Part shown: piece after piece, positions 49,120 through 57,015 of the stretch
Layout: each line of letters begins with the position of its first letter
How positions within the stretch are numbered: the first letter of the stretch is position 1
Source: Gammaproteobacteria bacterium
GTDB lineage: Bacteria > Pseudomonadota > Gammaproteobacteria > JAJFKO01
Length of the DNA: 64,000 nucleotides
Reading direction: 5' to 3'
NCBI GenBank assembly: GCA_028284465.1
Contig: JANQRR010000047.1
Span: 18,262-82,261 of the forward strand
Program-made: the position numbers and the translations under genes
The notes under the pieces: generated by a model
Seen by the model: only the letters and a program-made list of their open reading frames with translations
The model's database searches: none
Told to the model about the DNA's origin: nothing

Positions 49120-49461
49120 ATGATGTTAAAAGCCATAGCCATTTCATTGTTAGTTTTATTTGCACTGGTGCTTGCTTGGCACTTAGTTTTTCCGATAGCT
49201 GGCGGTGTTATCGCGCTAACCAGTGGCATTTGGTCGTTTATCGTCGCATCGATCGTGATGATTTGCGCTACTATTTTTATGTTGTTTTTATTTACAGGTT
49301 TGGGAATATTGCTGTTAGGATTGTTTGTATTTTTTTGGATCGTGATTGGTATCGCGTTATTTCCAATTTTATTTCCGATTTTGGTGCCACTGCTAATCCT
49401 ATTTGCATTTATTTTATTTATTCGTAAACGTTACCTTGAACGCAAGGAGAAAGATATATGA
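49120..49461 (+). CDS. Small hydrophobic membrane protein
   Basis: 113 residues with AAGGAG before the ATG; a second ATG is three bases on. Three to four hydrophobic spans and a basic C-terminus (RKRYLERKEKDI). No family recognised by name; it looks like the small multi-pass envelope proteins linked to stress operons in Legionellales. Its stop overlaps the start of the next small gene (ATGA), so the two are coupled. Confidence 0.8.
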   Translation: MMLKAIAISLLVLFALVLAWHLVFPIAGGVIALTSGIWSFIVASIVMICATIFMLFLFTGLGILLLGLFVFFWIVIGIALFPILFPILVPLLILFAFILFIRKRYLERKEKDI

Positions 49462-49616
49462 AAAGGCGCAAGGTAAAATATACTGAAGAGCATATTAGTA
49501 AAATTAAAGTTGTGCCAGATTTTTTGCCAAATTCTAAACATTTGGTTTTTAAAAAAGAAATTATCAAGGTTAATTTGACTCAGGAAAAAAGCAAGAAGAA
49601 AGCTAAAAAAAAGTAA
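49458..49616 (+). CDS. Small basic protein, 52 residues, translationally coupled
   Basis: ATG at 49458 overlaps the stop of the membrane-protein gene, with AAGGAG upstream. The product begins MKRRKVKYTEEHISKIKVV and ends in a Lys-rich tail (SKKKAKKK). Many Lys and Arg residues and no hydrophobic segment point to a cytoplasmic partner of the membrane protein or a nucleic-acid/ribosome-binding peptide. No family recognised. Confidence 0.6.
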   Translation: MKRRKVKYTEEHISKIKVVPDFLPNSKHLVFKKEIIKVNLTQEKSKKKAKKK

Positions 49617-49637
49617 TTGCATATATTGCTTGTCATC

Positions 49638-49705
49638 GTCATTCCGCAGTCAAGCTACAAGATGATGGATCTGGATTGCTTCGTCGTTTCACTCCTCGCA
49701 ATGAC
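49638..49705. repeat. Hybrid dispersed palindromic repeat
   Basis: 68 bp. The left part (GTCATTCCGCAGTCAAGCTA, then GATGGATCTGG) resembles the CCGCGGTCAAGCTGCGG subtype at 2985, while the right part (ATTGCTTCGTCG...CTCGCAATGAC) belongs to the GTCATTGCGAG subtype. It looks like a recombinant of the two. Confidence 0.75.
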
Positions 49706-49798
49706 GATTTTAATAACTTTGCAACTTCGAATATGAGTGTATATAATTAGAATTAGTTATCAAATTAAGATTTTTGGTTAAAAGTAATTTGCCGGAAA

Positions 49799-52765
49799 TC
49801 AAGTAACTTTTGTCGTTTTTGCCCACTGACTCACTTTAATCATTTGGCGCAAATAAAACATAATTAACACAGTGATCTGGCGCAATAATTCTGGCGATTC
49901 ATCCACAAGATAATCAAACATTGATTTACTTAAAAATAATAATAAACAATCTGTTTTAGCTGTCGCCGCCATAACTCGAGGCGCATTGTCTAACAAGGCA
50001 AGCACGCCAAAAATTTCATAGCCTTGAGCGTCATGTAAATGCACGCCTTGTTCTTGCAGTTCAACGGTGCCTTTATTCACAATATAAAATCCCTCGGCTT
50101 GATCATTTTCTTTGAAAATAATTTCGCCTTTACTGATCTCTTTAAATGTAAGTTCTTCGGCGATAGCCAGTAAAATTTCTGCTGGCAGCGTTTTAAAAAT
50201 ATCAACTTTTCTAAGAATAAGCATTTTTTTCATCGTGTTCATAGTATGTTTCTCTCTGTTGGATGAATAGGAATGAGCAAATACTTTTGTTAACCAAGGA
50301 TCATTGCTAATAACATCGATCTTGGTGGTAGGGCTTCTTGGAACGTTTTTTGTAAACGCCTGTGCTACACGTTTTGCTAATCGTTTATCAAGCATTGAAT
50401 ACACCAAATATTCAACCGCTTTAGCATGTTCATAATCATTCAATAAAGGTTTTATAGTTGGCAATAGTTTAGGAATTAAATGTAAAATATCTTCAACACC
50501 TGAGCGCACGACGATCCAATGTAATAAACGATGATAAGCTAAATGTAAGCGTGCTTTGACTTCAAGGCGGGGAAATTCTGCTAAATCTTGTAATAACAAT
50601 TGTTGATAGTTGTGAATTAATTCTAATTCTTGATGAATTTTCATAGTGGCAAACGGTTTGATGTTTGCAGAAGGTTTATATTTTAATGACCAAGTTGAAA
50701 GTTTTGTGGCAAATTGAGTCGCTAAAGTAACATTCTTTTTTGCAGTCAATGGCATTAGGATATCAACTAATGAAGAAGGGTTGATAGTTAATAAAATTTT
50801 GATAAATATTTTTGTGCTGGCTGATGATGTCGTTTGCATCGCTTGTGATAATTGCGGTATGGCTTTGTTGCCAAATGTTGTGATCAATTTAGCAATGCTG
50901 CGCGATAGTTTTTTATCATTGACTTTATGGATCAATGCAGGAAGCAGGCTATGAACTTCCAACGACGATATAGCTTCTGCAGCTGCTTGTGCCACTTGTT
51001 GATCGCTATCTTCTAGCAGGCATTTTAAATAATTGAGAGGATAGCCGACTTTAATTTTTGCTAAAGCTTTTGCGGCCCATTTGCGCATGTTGGGATCGGC
51101 ATTATTTATCATGTTATTTAATTGCTGTAATTTATGGGCTATGGTGTCAAGATCAGCGCAGCGTAAGCAAATTAATATTCGAGCTGCGATATTAACAGGC
51201 GTGTCTTGTTGAAATAATGATAATTGTTGTTTGAGCTCAGCTGAATCAGCATATTTAACAAGATATTGAATAATGTACCATTTGATATCGTCATTGGTTT
51301 CTTTAGGTAACTGGGCAATCAATGGCGCGAAACTCGCTTTATTGCCATGCTCACAAATATATTCAATGGCTGCTGTGCGTACTTCAGTATTTTCATCATC
51401 GATAAGTTGATATAATTCTCGCGGAATCGTGTCAAGTTTGATTTGTTTTAGTAAAGTGATCCCAAATAAGATTTCTTCAGCATGGTCGTGAGTTAATAGA
51501 TTTAAGCTGATTTGTTTGAAGATTTTGATAGTTTGTTTGTCATTAAGGGTAACATCAACTGCAAAATGCTTGTTTTGGATAACATCGCCTAAAGTATTGC
51601 GATAATCACGATTTAATCTACGGCTCATTAACAAAAAAATCACGCTTAAGATTAATACGACAAGTGCATGAGGGCGAATGCTTGGATAATAATTTAAAAG
51701 CCATAAAAGAATTGCTGCAGTACCAATACCTAAGGGTAAAGCAATAGCTTTTATATAAAATTGGCCAAGATTACGAACTTTGATCGGCAAAGCATTTAAT
51801 GCAATTTCTCTGCCAATATTATTAAAATTAAAATAAAAGATAGTCCAGCCACTAGCAGCAATGGTGATGGTAATAAGGCTTGGGAAAATAAATACGAGGA
51901 CCATGATCACAATACAAAAAATAGGTAATGCAGATATAAGCCCGCGCATGCCATAACGTTCCAGCACTTTTGTGGCAATACCTAGTTGAAATCCTAATGC
52001 GAGTATACTAGTGATTGCTAAGTAAATTGCCATGAAACGGCCGATTTGGATTTCATTAAATGTCGTGCCTAATTTATCTTTAAGTAAAAAGTCGATTAGA
52101 GTAAAAAGAATGGCTGCAAATATACTAAAAGTAAATAATTGTCGATAGAGTACATAATTACTTGGCCGAATACCTTTTGGCATTTTTTCAGCGGTTTTGC
52201 GTTCTGGTTTTAGCAGATATATTGCAGTAATTAACAGCACAATAGTGCTTATTAATAAGTAAAAAATACTTTGAGTACCAAAAACGTCAAGACCATAGAT
52301 CAACACTAAGCCAATAACAGTGCCGCTAATGGCACTGGCGGTGCCAAGCCATTTACTAATGGCTTTAAATTCTAATAAATTAAATTTACTGGCAACAGCA
52401 TTAGGCCCAATAACTGCCGCAAGCATGCTGACTTGCATTAAAGCTAAAGAAAATACAAATGCAGCCCAAGGATAATGTTGATTAAGCAATAATTTGCAAA
52501 TGAGCAATATGACAATTAATGCCAGCAAAGTGACTGTTGTCCAAATGATAGAAACACGTGTGATAATAGGTATTAAGCTTAATGAAATTAATGCAACTAA
52601 AACACTTAGGGAGAAATAGAAATAACTTAACATTCCTGTGGGATAGTTAGACAAAAATAGCATATTAACGTAAGCGGCACATAAAGTGACGATGGCTATA
52701 TAAGCGCACTGCACTGCAATCGCATAAGCAATGTTACGTTTAGTAAATGGCGATCCATTTTGCAT
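49799..52765 (-). CDS. MFS/NTT-like transporter fused to HEAT repeats and a cyclic-nucleotide-binding domain
   Basis: 988 residues. The first 400 form 10-12 membrane helices of an MFS-type fold resembling the ATP/ADP-translocase (NTT) branch, with DFLLKDKLGTTFNEIQIG as a typical loop. Residues about 420-720 are HEAT-like repeats (AAIEYICEHGNKASFAPLIAQ; MRKWAAKALAKI; AQAAAEAISSLEVHSLLPAL). Residues about 870-985 are a cNMP-binding domain: EIIFKENDQAEGFYIVNKG and the phosphate-binding cassette EIFGVLALLDNAPRV. In that cassette Val replaces the Glu that normally holds the ribose, so binding may differ. Related fusions are known in Legionella and Coxiella. Possible solute or nucleotide transporter with a regulatory tail; transport substrate unknown. 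Confidence 0.85.
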   Translation of the reverse strand: MQNGSPFTKRNIAYAIAVQCAYIAIVTLCAAYVNMLFLSNYPTGMLSYFYFSLSVLVALISLSLIPIITRVSIIWTTVTLLALIVILLICKLLLNQHYPWAAFVFSLALMQVSMLAAVIGPNAVASKFNLLEFKAISKWLGTASAISGTVIGLVLIYGLDVFGTQSIFYLLISTIVLLITAIYLLKPERKTAEKMPKGIRPSNYVLYRQLFTFSIFAAILFTLIDFLLKDKLGTTFNEIQIGRFMAIYLAITSILALGFQLGIATKVLERYGMRGLISALPIFCIVIMVLVFIFPSLITITIAASGWTIFYFNFNNIGREIALNALPIKVRNLGQFYIKAIALPLGIGTAAILLWLLNYYPSIRPHALVVLILSVIFLLMSRRLNRDYRNTLGDVIQNKHFAVDVTLNDKQTIKIFKQISLNLLTHDHAEEILFGITLLKQIKLDTIPRELYQLIDDENTEVRTAAIEYICEHGNKASFAPLIAQLPKETNDDIKWYIIQYLVKYADSAELKQQLSLFQQDTPVNIAARILICLRCADLDTIAHKLQQLNNMINNADPNMRKWAAKALAKIKVGYPLNYLKCLLEDSDQQVAQAAAEAISSLEVHSLLPALIHKVNDKKLSRSIAKLITTFGNKAIPQLSQAMQTTSSASTKIFIKILLTINPSSLVDILMPLTAKKNVTLATQFATKLSTWSLKYKPSANIKPFATMKIHQELELIHNYQQLLLQDLAEFPRLEVKARLHLAYHRLLHWIVVRSGVEDILHLIPKLLPTIKPLLNDYEHAKAVEYLVYSMLDKRLAKRVAQAFTKNVPRSPTTKIDVISNDPWLTKVFAHSYSSNREKHTMNTMKKMLILRKVDIFKTLPAEILLAIAEELTFKEISKGEIIFKENDQAEGFYIVNKGTVELQEQGVHLHDAQGYEIFGVLALLDNAPRVMAATAKTDCLLLFLSKSMFDYLVDESPELLRQITVLIMFYLRQMIKVSQWAKTTKVT

Positions 52766-52883
52766 TTACATTGACTCGTTTAGATTAAACTATTCTCACC
52801 CTAAAAATTCAATCATACGAACGGACGTATAATAGCAGGGTTTTATTGTAAAAGACAACATCAAACGAGATGCTTAGAAGCAG

Positions 52884-54173
52884 TTATTGTTGTTGTTGCT
52901 GTTGGCAAAAGGTTTCGCGAATAAAATATAAAATAATAAGCGCTGCGATTTGACAAAGTGGTAAAGTAATTAATGCATGTTGATATGCATTAGCACTTAA
53001 TTGACTGATTGTCTGATGCAATCCAGGACGTGTGGCAAGATCTAACAGCCAACCAGTGAATGGTTGAAAAATTGTGCCACCTATCATCACTACCATATTA
53101 GTAAAGCCAATGGCTACTCCTGAAGTCCATGCTGGATTGCATTCGGTATTTAAGGCAAAAATCAACAACATATTGCTGGTAAAAAAACCAAAAGCAAACA
53201 ATAAAATTGCTAAAAGCATATAATTGATGTTAGTGATAAATAAAATAATACTTAAAGTAATTAACGCGCCTACAGTACCGATAACCATCATGGGTTTACG
53301 CCGTTGAATAATGCCAGAGATCCAACCATTAATTGGCCCACCGACAGCAATGCCAATAAACACCATTGATGTCAATCCAGCAGCTTGAAGGTTTGATAAA
53401 TGATCGACAGTAGTGAAGAAAGGAATACTCCAAAGTTCTGCAAATGCAGAAATTGGAGCAACCATTAACCCACCATAAAATGCAGTTAACCAATTGCGAC
53501 GACAGCTTAAAACATATTTTAAACCTTGCCAAAAGGGACCTTGTGCAGTTACGTTACCTTTAATAATGGGTTTACAGCCAATGGAAGGAGGATCATCACG
53601 CACGATGAGCCGAATTAACAACGCTAAAATAGCACCGATAATGCCTACATATATCATTGTTAAACGCCAACCAGTATTATCAATAAAATAACGTAGGGGT
53701 GCTTCAGCGCTAATAGCACCAAACACCCCTAGCATATTGGTTAAGCCTATGACGATAGCCAATTGTTTTTTAGGGAACCAGTTAGTTGCAAGTTTTAAAC
53801 AACCGACAAATGAAAATGCTGATCCTATGCCCATTAAAATTCGGCCCAGTTCAGCAACCCATAATTGTTTGGTGGTCGCAAATAATAAGCTGCCAAGGGT
53901 TACCGTAATCGCTGCAAAGGTTAATAAACGACGCACGCCATAACGATCTAATAACATGCCTACCGGAATTTGCATGCTGGCATAAGCATAATAATAAAAT
54001 GCTGATAGCACGCCTAACATAGCAGCGCTGACATTGAATGCATGAATTAACTCATTAACCATTACTGCGGGAGAGATCCGAATGAAAAATTCATACGAAT
54101 AAAATGTTGCGGCAACGATCCAAGTTAGCCAAGCAAGTAATTGGCATTTGGTCACAGTTTTCAAAGGGAGCAC
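52884..54173 (-). CDS. MFS transporter
   Basis: 429 residues, 12 predicted spans. MFS motif A appears as GMLLDRYGVRRLL between TM2 and TM3. The start ATFYSYEFFIRISPAVMVNE is typical of an MFS subgroup common in Legionella, Coxiella and Francisella. The start is not an ATG: GTG 54173, or TTG 54164 with AGGTG 6-7 nt upstream, are both possible. The C-terminus ends in six Gln. Substrate not deducible; neighbouring hmgA hints at an aromatic or amino-acid-related compound, but that is weak. Confidence 0.88.
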   Translation of the reverse strand: MLPLKTVTKCQLLAWLTWIVAATFYSYEFFIRISPAVMVNELIHAFNVSAAMLGVLSAFYYYAYASMQIPVGMLLDRYGVRRLLTFAAITVTLGSLLFATTKQLWVAELGRILMGIGSAFSFVGCLKLATNWFPKKQLAIVIGLTNMLGVFGAISAEAPLRYFIDNTGWRLTMIYVGIIGAILALLIRLIVRDDPPSIGCKPIIKGNVTAQGPFWQGLKYVLSCRRNWLTAFYGGLMVAPISAFAELWSIPFFTTVDHLSNLQAAGLTSMVFIGIAVGGPINGWISGIIQRRKPMMVIGTVGALITLSIILFITNINYMLLAILLFAFGFFTSNMLLIFALNTECNPAWTSGVAIGFTNMVVMIGGTIFQPFTGWLLDLATRPGLHQTISQLSANAYQHALITLPLCQIAALIILYFIRETFCQQQQQQ

Positions 54174-54221
54174 CTAGGAAAATAAATACAGGATAAATTA
54201 TAACAAGAATTGAGAATGAAT

Positions 54222-55514
54222 TCATTTTAGCTTATTAGTTATTTTAAGCTTATCCCAACAATTAAGATAATTGCTTTGGCGCAGTTTAGTCGTAAGCGCA
54301 AAAATACTCGGTTGCCAAACGTAACGACTCTCAAACATGATAGCTAAGGTTTCGGCATAAAATTCCGCTTTAAGTTTTGCAGTACTCGCTTTTTTATAGG
54401 CATCAGCATCAGGCCCGTGCGCTGACATACAATTATGTAAACTAGCTCCGCCAGGCACGAAACCACCGGGTTTAGCATCATAACTACCTTTGATCAATCC
54501 CATATATTCACTCATCACATTGCGGTGATAATACGGTGGCCGAAAAGTATGTTCGGCAACCATCCAACGTGAAGGAAAAATTACGAAATCAACATTAGCG
54601 ACGCCAGGTGTAGTCGATGGTGAATGTAGAACAGTAAAAATAGATGGATCAGGATGATCAAAACTGACGGTATTGATCACATTAAAGTGCGCTAAATTAT
54701 ATTTGTAAGGCGTGTAATTACCATGCCAAGCAACGACATCAAGGGGCGAATGATCAAGTTGAGCTTGCCATAGATGCCCTTGATATTTGCAAAACAAAGT
54801 AAAATCACCGGTTTTATGTTCATAGCAAGCAGTTGGTGCTTGAAAATCTCGAGGATTCGCTAAACCATTTGCACCAATTGGGCCTAATTCCGGCAAGCGT
54901 AAAGCGCTACCATAATTTTCCAATACATAACCACGTGCAGTTTTACCGGGTAATTTCACTTGAAATTTAATGCCACGTGGAATAACAGCAATTTCTCCGG
55001 GTGCGATCAGCAATTTTCCTAATTCAGTTGCCAGTAACAAATCGCCAGCCTCAGGTGCAATTAGTATTTCGCCATCAGCATTATAAAAATAGTTATTCTG
55101 CATAGAATTGTTAATAGCATAATGGTGAATAGCAGCGCCGATTTGTTGAGTAACGTTGCCATTGCTAGCCATAGTGATTAAGCCTTGTAAAAAATCAGTA
55201 GGCTTAGAAGGATAGGGCAGTGGATCCCAACGCAATTGCGTCGGTGGTTGTGCGCTGCCGTGAGTTGTTGTTTCAGTAAATAATCCAGGATCAATTTGAG
55301 TAAATTCGCCATGCAGTACTGATGGACGAATGCGATATAACCAACTGCGCAGGTTGCTCGCGCGCGGTGCAGTAAATGCAGTGCCGCTCAGTTGCTCAGC
55401 ATACAGACCATAAGCAACTTGCTGAGGCGAGTTTTGACCTTTAGGTAACACCCCGGATTTAGCTTCGCTCGCAAAGTGATTGCCAAATCCTGTTTGATAA
55501 TTTAATGTGTTCAT
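54222..55514 (-). CDS. hmgA: Homogentisate 1,2-dioxygenase
   Basis: 430 residues, usual length. Family signatures: YQTGFGNHFASEA, PQQVAYGLYAEQLSGTAFTAPR, and the iron-binding region with FPSRWMVAEHTFRPPYYHRN, SEYMGLIKG and GGASLHNCMSAHGPD. It opens the aromatic ring of homogentisate in tyrosine/phenylalanine breakdown. No fumarylacetoacetase, maleylacetoacetate isomerase or hppD is adjacent. The likely promoter sits so close that the mRNA would be almost leaderless, and no Shine-Dalgarno sequence is seen. Confidence 0.97.
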   Translation of the reverse strand: MNTLNYQTGFGNHFASEAKSGVLPKGQNSPQQVAYGLYAEQLSGTAFTAPRASNLRSWLYRIRPSVLHGEFTQIDPGLFTETTTHGSAQPPTQLRWDPLPYPSKPTDFLQGLITMASNGNVTQQIGAAIHHYAINNSMQNNYFYNADGEILIAPEAGDLLLATELGKLLIAPGEIAVIPRGIKFQVKLPGKTARGYVLENYGSALRLPELGPIGANGLANPRDFQAPTACYEHKTGDFTLFCKYQGHLWQAQLDHSPLDVVAWHGNYTPYKYNLAHFNVINTVSFDHPDPSIFTVLHSPSTTPGVANVDFVIFPSRWMVAEHTFRPPYYHRNVMSEYMGLIKGSYDAKPGGFVPGGASLHNCMSAHGPDADAYKKASTAKLKAEFYAETLAIMFESRYVWQPSIFALTTKLRQSNYLNCWDKLKITNKLK

Positions 55515-55520
55515 GTATTC

Positions 55521-55549
55521 ATAATGGTTCAGTGCCAGAAAGGAGTCAA
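55521..55549 (-). promoter_or_regulatory. hmgA promoter giving a probable leaderless mRNA
   Basis: On the minus strand, TTGACT (55549-55544), exactly 17 bp, then CATTAT (55526-55521). The last -10 base is only 6 nt from the hmgA ATG, so transcription would begin at or within a base of the start codon. Confidence 0.6.
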
Positions 55550-55672
55550 GAAAATACTTGACCCTTTAATGATTCTGTGTAGAATGGATTTTGTGCATAT
55601 CATAAACATTTACAAAGGTGTCAAAATGTTAGTAAATCAACCCTTAAAGTTAAAACCGGATCAATCAATTTC

Positions 55673-55711
55673 ATGTTTGCCTATTTTATCTTCTTTTTCC
55701 TACCTCTTTAG
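55673..55711 (+). CDS. Possible aromatic leader peptide upstream of the permease (MFAYFIFFFLPL)
   Basis: A 12-codon ORF encodes Met-Phe-Ala-Tyr-Phe-Ile-Phe-Phe-Phe-Leu-Pro-Leu and ends in TAG, 78 nt before the aromatic amino acid permease ATG. Five Phe and one Tyr in 12 residues recall the pheA/pheST leader peptides that sense charged tRNA-Phe. Against it: the region is very T-rich, the Shine-Dalgarno site is weak, and I find no strong terminator hairpin after it. Confidence 0.3.
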   Translation: MFAYFIFFFLPL

Positions 55712-55789
55712 CTACTTTTATCGCTAATTCTTATTTTTTTGCTTTTTTACCATTAATTTTTTTTACAACGCGTACATAAGGTCAAGAAT

Positions 55790-56974
55790 ATGAATAGTAG
55801 AACTATTGGCGGCATGCTACTGATCATAGGAACATCAGTTGGTGGAGGGATGTTAGCATTACCCATTGCTACTGCGCCTGGTGGTTTCTTTGGTTCTGCG
55901 ATCGGTTTAATTTTTGCTTGGTTGATCATGACAGGCGGTGCTTTATTAATCCTTGAAGTCAATGCTTGGTTGCCTGAAGGTAACAATATTATTTCAATGG
56001 CGCGGCAAACTTTAGGGCGTTGGGGAGAAGTGTTTGCTTGGGTAGTTTATTTATTATTGTTATACACACTGTTATCAGCTTATACCGCCAGTGGCGCAGA
56101 CGTGTTGCATGGTTTAATCGAGCAACTGGGAGTTAACCTGCCAAACTGGTTAGGGGCAATTATCTTTATTGTTATTTTTGCATCTATCGTGATCCTTGGA
56201 ATTCGTGCGGTGGACTTTGCTAATCGCGGTTTAATGTTTGGTAAATTAGCAGTGTATGTTTTGCTAGTGTTATTTACTATTCCGTTTGTGCATTTGAATT
56301 TATTAGCAGCAGCCCATCCAAAACGAGTCCTGGGTGCGATTACTGTGATCATCACATCATATGGATTTGCTACGATTGTGCCAAGCTTGCGAATGTATTT
56401 TCATAATAATATAAAGCAATTACGTTTAGTTATTATAGTAGGTTCTTTAATCCCATTAGGATGTTATTTAATCTGGGTTGCGGTGATTTTAGGCACTTTG
56501 CCATTACATGGACCTAATGGCTTAATACCCATGCTAACGTCGCCACATCCTGTCAGTGATCTTGCTCATGCATTATCTGCACATACCCGTAGTGCATGGA
56601 TCACCGGGTTTGCCGACATTTTTACTTCCATTTGTGTGATGACATCATTCATTGCAGTGTCATTAGGGCTGTGTGATTTCTTAGCAGATGGTTTTAATGT
56701 TAACAAGCAAGGCAAAGGTGGGTTTTTAGTTTACAGTGTAGCATTTGTACCACCATTAGCCATCGTGATTTTTTATCCGCAAGCTTTTTTAATTGGATTG
56801 TCATATGCAGGTATATTTTGTGTACTTTTACTGGTATTATTGCCCGCGTTTATGGCATGGAGTGGCCGTTACCGTAAAAACATAGCGAAGGGTTATCAAC
56901 TTATCGGGGGCAAATTAACGTTAATACTGTTAATCATAGTGGGCTTTGGGATCATTGGATTGACTAGTGGTTAA
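55790..56974 (+). CDS. Aromatic amino acid permease (HAAAP family, TyrP/Mtr-like)
   Basis: 394 residues, about 11 membrane helices. The family start IGGMLLIIGTSVGGGMLALPIATAP is diagnostic, followed by NAWLPEGNNIISMARQTLG and later SLGLCDFLADGF. It imports tyrosine, tryptophan or phenylalanine with protons; closest in look to TyrP. It is divergent from hmgA, which suits uptake and breakdown of tyrosine. The 275-bp gap between them holds the hmgA promoter, the possible leader peptide and an inverted repeat ATTTAC / GTAAAT (55608-55613 and 55632-55637). Confidence 0.92.
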   Translation: MNSRTIGGMLLIIGTSVGGGMLALPIATAPGGFFGSAIGLIFAWLIMTGGALLILEVNAWLPEGNNIISMARQTLGRWGEVFAWVVYLLLLYTLLSAYTASGADVLHGLIEQLGVNLPNWLGAIIFIVIFASIVILGIRAVDFANRGLMFGKLAVYVLLVLFTIPFVHLNLLAAAHPKRVLGAITVIITSYGFATIVPSLRMYFHNNIKQLRLVIIVGSLIPLGCYLIWVAVILGTLPLHGPNGLIPMLTSPHPVSDLAHALSAHTRSAWITGFADIFTSICVMTSFIAVSLGLCDFLADGFNVNKQGKGGFLVYSVAFVPPLAIVIFYPQAFLIGLSYAGIFCVLLLVLLPAFMAWSGRYRKNIAKGYQLIGGKLTLILLIIVGFGIIGLTSG

Positions 56975-57015
56975 TTGTTTTTCCTAAAAAATTAATAGAA
57001 TAATGGGGAACAACG

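Noticed and set aside
55524..55727. 67-codon ORF between hmgA and the permease
   Set aside because: No ribosome site, overlaps the hmgA promoter and has no recognisable content; the different-frame 12-codon leader candidate is reported instead.
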